Below are positions 57,721-64,000 of a stretch of 64,000 nt of DNA, in pieces (the first letter of the stretch is position 1; the number at the start of each line of letters is the position of its first letter). The translations under genes were made by a program, and so were the position numbers. The DNA is from Limnanthes douglasii subsp. nivea (taxonomy: Eukaryota > Streptophyta > Magnoliopsida > Brassicales > Limnanthaceae): assembly GCA_036936605.1 (NCBI GenBank), contig JAUPFV010000002.1:124976376-125040375 (forward strand), given 5' to 3'. Under the pieces are notes generated by a model. It saw only the letters and a list, made by a program, of their open reading frames with translations, had not been told where the DNA came from and did not search any database.

Positions 57721-59700
57721 TGTTTGGTTGTAATGGAAGCTCAATCATGTTTTCTCTTTAGAATTTGACATAAAGAATAGTAAATATAAAACCTTTGTCC
57801 ACAGTTGAATGAGTGATTCAACATGAATGCATTGATGATGGTCCTTTAGAATATTAATATTAAATTCATCATTCCAAAGCAGCAAGATTTTTTATTTATG
57901 TTTGCTTTTAAGTGCTTGAAACCTAATCTATCAGTAATGTTTTCTATTTTGATAAGTGTCTATTTAATAACAATTAAGTCTATATTATTTTTTATTTTGA
58001 TGGATTTTAGCATTCTCATAGAGTCTTTATTACCAATTTATCTGATGTTCCAGTTGAGAATCTTTACTACCATGGAAGGTTTGGGTTTGGAGAACTACTA
58101 AATCCTATTGAACTGCATAGAATTGACAATTAAGGTACATTTATTCTTCATACCATTAGATTCTTTTTAGTTTTTATTTAAAAGTTCATGAAAACTTTTG
58201 TCCACCTCTCTTCTATCAAGGATGGGAGAAGTTGGCAGGCTGTTAATATATTGTTGGTTATGAGTATGGTTTTCAGACTCAATGTTTTCATATTCTACAG
58301 CTGAATATTGGTTGAATTCATATTCAAGAGTCTGGATGACCTCTATAATTTTATCTTCTCTAGGAGTATTGTTTCATTCTTGGTACATACTTTTTCTATT
58401 GGCCTTTACTGCTTTATTTTTATTTTACTTTTATGATGCTTGTGCTTGTTTGATGCGAGGTAGACTTAGGGTTATGATACAATATGTTCTTTTCATGATG
58501 ATTTGTTTTTTTAAATCTGATCAATACCTTTTACGATTGTCTTGTTGTTACTCAAGTTTTCATCATGTTGATTCTTGATAATTATATACTTGACTTTCGG
58601 TTGGCTAACTTCATTTATCGTAGAATATTTATTGACAGATGTATCATGCTACTTACCATCTAAATTGTTCTCAACTTTAGCATGATATTTTTTTATAGTT
58701 TTTTTATTTATGCCTAATATGATAACAATGTTGACAATAATATGGTAAATCTTTGTAGCTAATGCCCAACCAGCACCCGTCATTATCTCCAAATCCAACT
58801 CCAGCATGGTAGTGAATTTATGTTATTAAGTCGAACTCAATCCATACATAACAAGAGTTATAAGTAATCCTGTTTTTTTTTCTTTTAGAATTCAGGTCTT
58901 AATATGTTGGCCTATGGTGGAAGAAATATAGTGTATAATAACTTCATTGTAGAGGAATTCAGGTAAGTTTGATATCTTTATCCACACTAGAGTGATAGAG
59001 CATTCACGTTTAAGATTAAATGAGGTTATCCATTTGAATAACCCCATCAAGTACTTATCAATAGTCCAAAGATTCTTGGACCATCACTTACAAAAGTCTA
59101 TTTTTTAACGTAAATTCTATCATAACATGTCTGATGTCCCAATCGGATATATTGCATTCACTAACAAATTTTTGGGCATCCAAGAAGTATTTTATTAGAG
59201 ATAGTCTAGGTATAACTTTAGGAAACTTGCTTATTCAGATGAATTTGGTAACATACATCAGTTTATCCTTGTCTTCATTTTTGAATTGCACTGAGATGTG
59301 ATTTTTTTTCACTTGGAGTTCAGTTGGAACAAATTATGAAGGAATCCTTGTTGTTCTTATCATATTAGCAAATAATTTTGGAGATTTTGATAGTTTGTTG
59401 TCTTCTTTTTTACATGTCTCATCTTGATCATTGCTTGGTATACTGTAGAACAGTTTATTATTCAAAAAACTTTTTGTTTGTTGCAGAACTGGAAATTATG
59501 TTTCCATAAGCACTATGTTTTGACAGTCAATCCCAGAAACTCTGTTAGTTGAAGCATTTGGTGAAGTATTCAGTCGGGTCAGACGACTATCGTCAGAGTG
59601 TTTGTCTTTTATAAATCCATTTGAATCAACTTTATCCATTGAAGGATACTGGCAAGCAGCCGTAGATGATAATGAAGCCAATCCAAGCTCTTTTTCTTGA

Positions 59701-61440
59701 ATGAAGCTTTATTTCTTGTATGATTCTTAGATCTCTCTTGAATATGAATCCAAAACCAATCGTCTTTTCTATTCCGATACTGTTATATTTTTGGAAAAGT
59801 ACAATTCTAAAGTTTGGATAAATATATAAGCCTTCATATAATTATACTAAGACAACCACAAATATACTATTTATTAAAATAATTTTATGGTTTTTTCATA
59901 GGGTACATAATTTTTGTTATTTGATATCCTTTACTATGGTTAATTCTTATTAAATAGATCAAAAGTTTTAAAATTTTAATACATATTTTTATTGTTTTGT
60001 AAAAATAAAAATATAATTTTAACAATTTCTTTTAACTAGTAACATATCCCAAAAGTGCTTAAACCCAAAATACCCAAATGTAGGATTCAATTGGCCTACT
60101 CGAAATACCTACCGTCTTATTATCGATATTCCTAACAGAGTAACAGTCTTATTATTGTTATTCTTAATAAGATTATCATGATTATTTTTGTATTTTTAAA
60201 TGAATAACAATATTTATTTTCGTTAATCTAAACAACTGGAAAATAAATGTTTTATTAAAAAAATAAACAACATGATTAATTTTCGTTAATCGAAATATTT
60301 AGGAACGACAGCTTATTGTTATTACTAAACAAAATACATGTTATATATTGGTAACATTGAACCATTTTAAACCATAACACCAAATCACTCACATGTTTGA
60401 GGTGTAAATTTAAATTTTCCTTCTCGTAACAATTTTATAACTAGATATAACGATTATATTAGATCTAAGGGTCTAAAGGTAGTTCTAAAGAGTGAAGCGA
60501 ATAAGGTGAATAGAAAATAATAAAAAAGAGTGGATAGAGAATTGACAAAATTAAGTTGGCCAGAAAGTTGAAAGAATAAAAGGTAAGATCATTTCATTTT
60601 TGTTAAGAAAAGAAAAAACTTCGAGGTTAGATTATGTTTAGGGTATTTTGGAATTTTTAAAAATACTTGATAATAAAGATAAAAATTCATTAAGAATTTA
60701 TTAAGAATGAAATTTCAAAATATAACAGAATAATACGCACATTTAAAAATTATAAAAAATTTATATACACCTATAAGAGATGCAAAGATTTATATATACC
60801 TATAAAAGCTATGAAAATTTTGTGTATCTTAAAGAAAAATTATATATATATAATTTATTATTCAATAATAAATCTATAATATACCAAATTTTTAAATAAT
60901 TTTTTTTATAAAAACATATAAAAGAAAATATTAAATTTTGTTTGTGATTTTTTATGGCCAACAAAATATATGAAACTTCTAATATAGTCTCGATGGTACA
61001 ATATATATTTATATTGTAGGATAACCATTGATATAATAAATAAATCAACATGATCTTACGTTGTAGTATTTAGTATTTTGATATTTTGGTTATTTATTAA
61101 TGTTTAGTATGATATTATTTTATTACCTATTTTGTTGATTAAAAAATATTTATTATTATTATTATTATTTTAATTTATATTTGAACAAACATAAAAACCA
61201 ATCCACATAAATATATTACGTTTAAAAATTAAGAGAACGGTTATTTGGTTTGATATTTCAGTTACAGATAATTACAGATAATTTTAAGGGAAACTTTAAC
61301 ACTCATCCAACAATTTTATTATGGACAACTATTTAACACGCATCCAACAAATCTATTATGGGCAACCGTTTAAAATTTTTAAAAGATCTTATACCTTATA
61401 TACCTTTCTATAAATTATTTCTTTTTTATAATTTTAATTT
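59701..61440. other. AT-rich spacer
   Basis: No gene is supported. It contains an (ATT)n run at about 61149-61170 and a short direct repeat at 61293-61370 (AACACNCATCCAACAA). Confidence 0.55.
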
Positions 61441-62147
61441 TTAAAGGTCTGTATCTTTAAACCGTAACTCGGAAAAAGAATATGAAAATATCATCAATTT
61501 TGTTTTTTTAAGATGAACAAAACTAGTATCACTTATGATATGTTTTGATTTTTTTAAAAAATATTTTACATATATTTTTTAGTTATATGGTTTCGCATCT
61601 AGTGAGTGGTTTCGCATCTACCAAAATAAAGAAGGTTTCGCATTTATTAAAACAAAGAAGTTTCTCATCTAGCAAAATAAAGAAAGTTTCGCATCTATCA
61701 AAATAAAGAAGGTTTCACATCTACCAAAATAAAGAAGGTTTCATATCTATCAAAATAAAGAAGGTTTCGCATCTACCAAATAAATAAAGTTTATCATCTC
61801 TCAAAATAAAGAAGGTTTCGCATATATCAAAATAAAGAAGGTTTCGCATCTAGCAAAATAAAGAAGGTCTCGCATCTATCAAAATAAAGAAGGTTTCGCA
61901 TCTATGAAAATAAAAAAGATTTACCATCTATCATCTATCAAAATAAAAGAAGGTCTCATCTTTCAAAATAAAAAAGGTTTCGCTTCTTTGTTTACCCTTT
62001 AAATTTAATTTTTTTAAAAGTCTGTATCTTTTAAACTGTAACTCGGAAAAGAAATCTTAAAATACCGTTGGTTTTGTTTTTTTAAGACGAACAAAACTAG
62101 CACCACTCATGATATGTTTTGAGCTCTTTTAAAAAAATATTTTTCCT
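61441..62147. repeat. 26-bp minisatellite flanked by 130-bp direct repeats
   Basis: About fifteen units of GGTTTCGCATCTATCAAAAT + AAAGAA run from 61589 to about 61985, with point changes and one internal duplication (61924-61940). On both sides lies a related block beginning GTCTGTATCTTTNAAACYGT and passing through TTTTTTTAAGAYGAACAAAA to ACTCATGATATGTTTTGA (61448-61572 and 62020-62147), in the same orientation. Confidence 0.92.
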
Positions 62148-63249
62148 TAGGGGTGGATTAGTGTCCTTCAACCCATTATATATATACACGACTATAAGCT
62201 TTCGCATATCCTGTTTCTTACTCCACACTTTTCCATAAATTCCAGTTCGCCAACCAAGTCGCTCTTTGAAACCCTTTAATTTTAATTCATCATCTCTGAA
62301 TCCGAGAATTTCTCTTCAATGGCTTCGACAAACAATGTAGCTCTAAAAATTTGGTCCAACTAAAGCTAAAAGTGCTGAAAAGAGTAAAGCATTAGAAGGT
62401 AATTGGGCACAATTTGTCCATAAGCTTTGGCTATGGCTGGTACAGATCATTTCGAAGAAAAAATTAATATTAAAAAATGGGAACATAAAGAGCTCTGCTC
62501 GTGGATGAAAAGGAAGATAAAAAAAGGTTAATTGATTTTATATAATTGAGTAGAGGTATAAAATATATTAATGGGTCTTAAATGATAAATATTTGACTAA
62601 AACGGGTCTTTCTCGGGGAAATATGAAAATATGGGTCTTAAGTGGATAATAGTTTGGGTATTGGATCTTAAATGGAACTTTACCCTAATTTTAATACGAT
62701 GAACTAGGTTATACAAAATATATTTGCTAACCAAGATGACTCTATTAATCCCTTTGTAAATAATAGATAGATTTTTTTACTTCTTTAATTTCAGGTTAAA
62801 ATCAAAATTTCGTGTTGAATAAAAAACTGTTTCACTAAAAAATCGAACAAAAACCCTAAACTGAAACCAATTCTCCCAATTACAAAGCTCGTAAATCCTA
62901 TAGTAGAAGTATCAAGAACAAAAATATAAATTTTAAGAAAAATCATCAAAACAAAGTATGAAATATTCTTCAAATTTGTGAAAAAACTTTGGGTGTTGAT
63001 TAATCGTAACTTGAAATATATTATTATTTAAAGTTCTTTGAACACAATTGTCTTGTTTATTGTTTGTGATAATTTATGTATCCCCATATATGACTTACAT
63101 GAATGCCCATTTTTCTTTTAAAGTTCAGTTTATTAAAAAACAAATTGGAGGAAATCATCCATCCAATTATGTTTTTGTCAATTTTTATCTATTTTTAACT
63201 GATCAAGTTCCATTCAAAAATATCAATGGGAAAAAGGTTTTTATCGGAC
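62148..63249. other. Spacer with a possible gene remnant at about 62200-62530
   Basis: At 62320 the plus strand begins MASTNNVALKIWSN then stop, after a leader-like pyrimidine-rich stretch with a TATA-like tract at about 62186. Codon-like sequence continues to about 62520 (ALEGNWAQFVHKL). I do not recognise it. 62530-63249 is AT-rich with no gene. Confidence 0.4.
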
Positions 63250-63580
63250 TGTAAATGATATGGAAGTAGGAATTTAAGGACTAAAATGTAAATAATGTAA
63301 GTTTAAGAGAATAATTGTAACTATGTAATATTATTAAGAACTAAGGGTAATTTACCTTGTAACCGATTTCAGTTTAAGGCTAACTCTTGGCCCCTCTATA
63401 TAAAAGGCAAGGCTAACCTAATAAAAAGGATGAATATTTTTTCTACTTAACTCATTTGCACTTAGACGTTCTCTTTCTAAAAACTCTTTATCTATTTCTC
63501 TCTCTAGAATTCACATATAACATTTTCGTAAGACAACATTCTTAATATCTGAACTCACCAAATTGGCGCCTTCACTAGGG
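63250..63580 (+). repeat. 5' LTR and primer-binding site of the third Ty3 element
   Basis: It starts TGTAAATGATATGG at 63250 and ends TCTGAACTCA at 63557, about 308 bases, close to the 313 of the second element. A TATA-like CTCTATATAAAAG lies at about 63395. TGGCGCCTTCACTAGGGA from 63564 is the primer-binding site. Confidence 0.78.
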
Positions 63581-63656
63581 ATAGAATTAAGAATCAGTGA
63601 CTTGTCTGTTCGGATTTAATACGATCTTCTTGTTTTTTTGTTTGAATTTAATATAA

Positions 63657-64000
63657 TGAATCCCGAAAACAATCTATCATTTCGATCGGCGATGGAAACT
63701 TTAAAAGATGACTTGCAAAGAAACGAAAATAGGCTGGATGGATCATCTCTGATCCAAACTCAATCAGACATTGAGATGCGTGTGAATCATCTTTTAGGAA
63801 AAATAAATGCGTTAAATGAAAAATATGAACAACGAGAACAATAAATCTACTCGGTGAAGCTCAAATCCGAGGTGAGACAAGAGAATGAAAAGACTGATAT
63901 GAGAGATCAATCTGATCGGTCCTGTGCTAATTGGCGGGCTAAAAGTAAACATAAAAAAGCGCGCTTCGTATCTCATAAAGAGCGCTGTTCTTCTCGCAAG
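63657..64000 (+). pseudogene. Ty3 gag N-terminus of the third element
   Basis: It starts MNPENNLSFRSAMETLKDDL at 63657, with a coiled-coil-like stretch MRVNHLLGKINALNEKYEQR. A TAA at 63842-63844 ends the frame after EQREQ; the second element has GAA there (EQKEQEIHSVKL). Beyond the stop the same frame stays open to the window end with YSVKLKSEVRQENEKTDM and KKARFVSHKERCSSRK. One substitution therefore broke an otherwise good frame. Confidence 0.82.

Larger units (their letters stand above)
54118..59700 (-). mobile_element. LINE (L1-like non-LTR retrotransposon), degenerate
   Basis: On the minus strand the order is: an N-terminal gag-like ORF (59681 on), a DUF4283-type region around 59200-58990 (WDIRHVMIEF), a zinc knuckle at about 58720-58770 (KDLPYYCQHCYHIRHK), an endonuclease (about 57700-57200), RT (about 57050-55400; KVDMTKAFDTIFYSFI at 56430), a zf-RVT segment at about 54850-54960 (CQFYDNIEITNHLFVSCTYA) and RNase H at 54471-54118 (EARALFEVLQICKN, VFIESNSQILVKLL). 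Stops and frameshifts occur throughout. The layout matches full-length plant L1-type elements. Exact ends and target duplications were not found. Confidence 0.83.
63250..64000 (+). mobile_element. Third Ty3/gypsy (Tat-like) element, 5' end; continues past the window
   Basis: A 5' LTR is followed by a well-preserved primer-binding site (TTGGCGCC at 63563-63570) and the start of gag. The LTR interior (GGACTAAAATGTAAA, CTCTCT, TGAACTCACCAAATTG) and gag match the second element at 35264, so the two belong to one family. Confidence 0.85.

Noticed and set aside
61589..61985. Regular repeats suggesting a CRISPR array
   Set aside because: Units are contiguous 26-bp repeats without unique spacers, in a plant genome.
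1..64000. tRNA, rRNA or snRNA genes
   Set aside because: No cloverleaf boxes or rRNA-like stretches were noticed; the only tRNA-related sequences are primer-binding sites of retroelements.

Overview
This is a plant nuclear window, almost certainly from a eudicot. It has AT-rich intergenic DNA, GT-AG spliced genes with short introns, a plastid ribosomal protein with a transit peptide, a plant-only SNARE, cell-wall GH3 beta-xylosidases, and dense decayed plant transposons (Ty3/Tat, Ty1/copia, L1-like LINE, MULE/PMD, hAT-like). I could not fix the species.

Layout. 1-9.2 kb: the 3' part of a Tat-lineage Ty3/gypsy element (gag, protease, RT, two RNase H domains, integrase), with 50-bp tandem repeats, a long antisense extra ORF and the 3' LTR. 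9.2-18.4 kb: a transposon graveyard with two plant-mobile-domain (PMD) pseudogenes (9.7-11.5 kb minus, 12.9-14.4 kb plus) and a FAR1-like MULE transposase remnant (16.6-18.3 kb minus). 19.3-19.7 kb: an intact plastid ribosomal protein gene (PSRP6/cL38). 20.1-34.6 kb and 44.9-52.5 kb: two copies of one segmental duplication. Each holds the 5' end of a DUF1985-Ulp1 transposon gene, a repeat-rich promoter, a six-exon beta-xylosidase gene and NPSN13 sequence.

In copy A (20.1-34.6 kb) the NPSN13 part lacks exon 1 and most exons. It is further interrupted by a 5.5-kb copia element and a 1.9-kb hAT-like insertion carrying a GIL1-like pseudogene. In copy B (44.9-52.5 kb) NPSN13 is intact (10 exons, 268 aa, minus strand) and converges on the second beta-xylosidase. 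35.3-39.1 kb: a truncated second Ty3 element. 39.1-45.7 kb: the full but decayed DUF1985-Ulp1 gene, whose long introns, and only those, are packed with a degenerate AAACAACTC motif. 54.1-59.7 kb: a decayed LINE. 61.4-62.15 kb: a 26-bp minisatellite between 130-bp direct repeats. 63.25 kb to the end: the 5' LTR, primer-binding site and gag start of a third Ty3 element, of the same family as the second.

Four host genes look intact: PSRP6, the two beta-xylosidases and NPSN13. They are not a pathway. The xylosidases are secreted cell-wall enzymes, NPSN13 is a Qb-SNARE of secretion and cytokinesis, and PSRP6 acts in plastid translation. The most notable signals are the intron-restricted repeat family, a gene-conversion patch between the xylosidases, and a one-base deletion that gives the second xylosidase an overlapping out-of-frame upstream ATG. 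Homology calls are from recognised motifs, not from a search.
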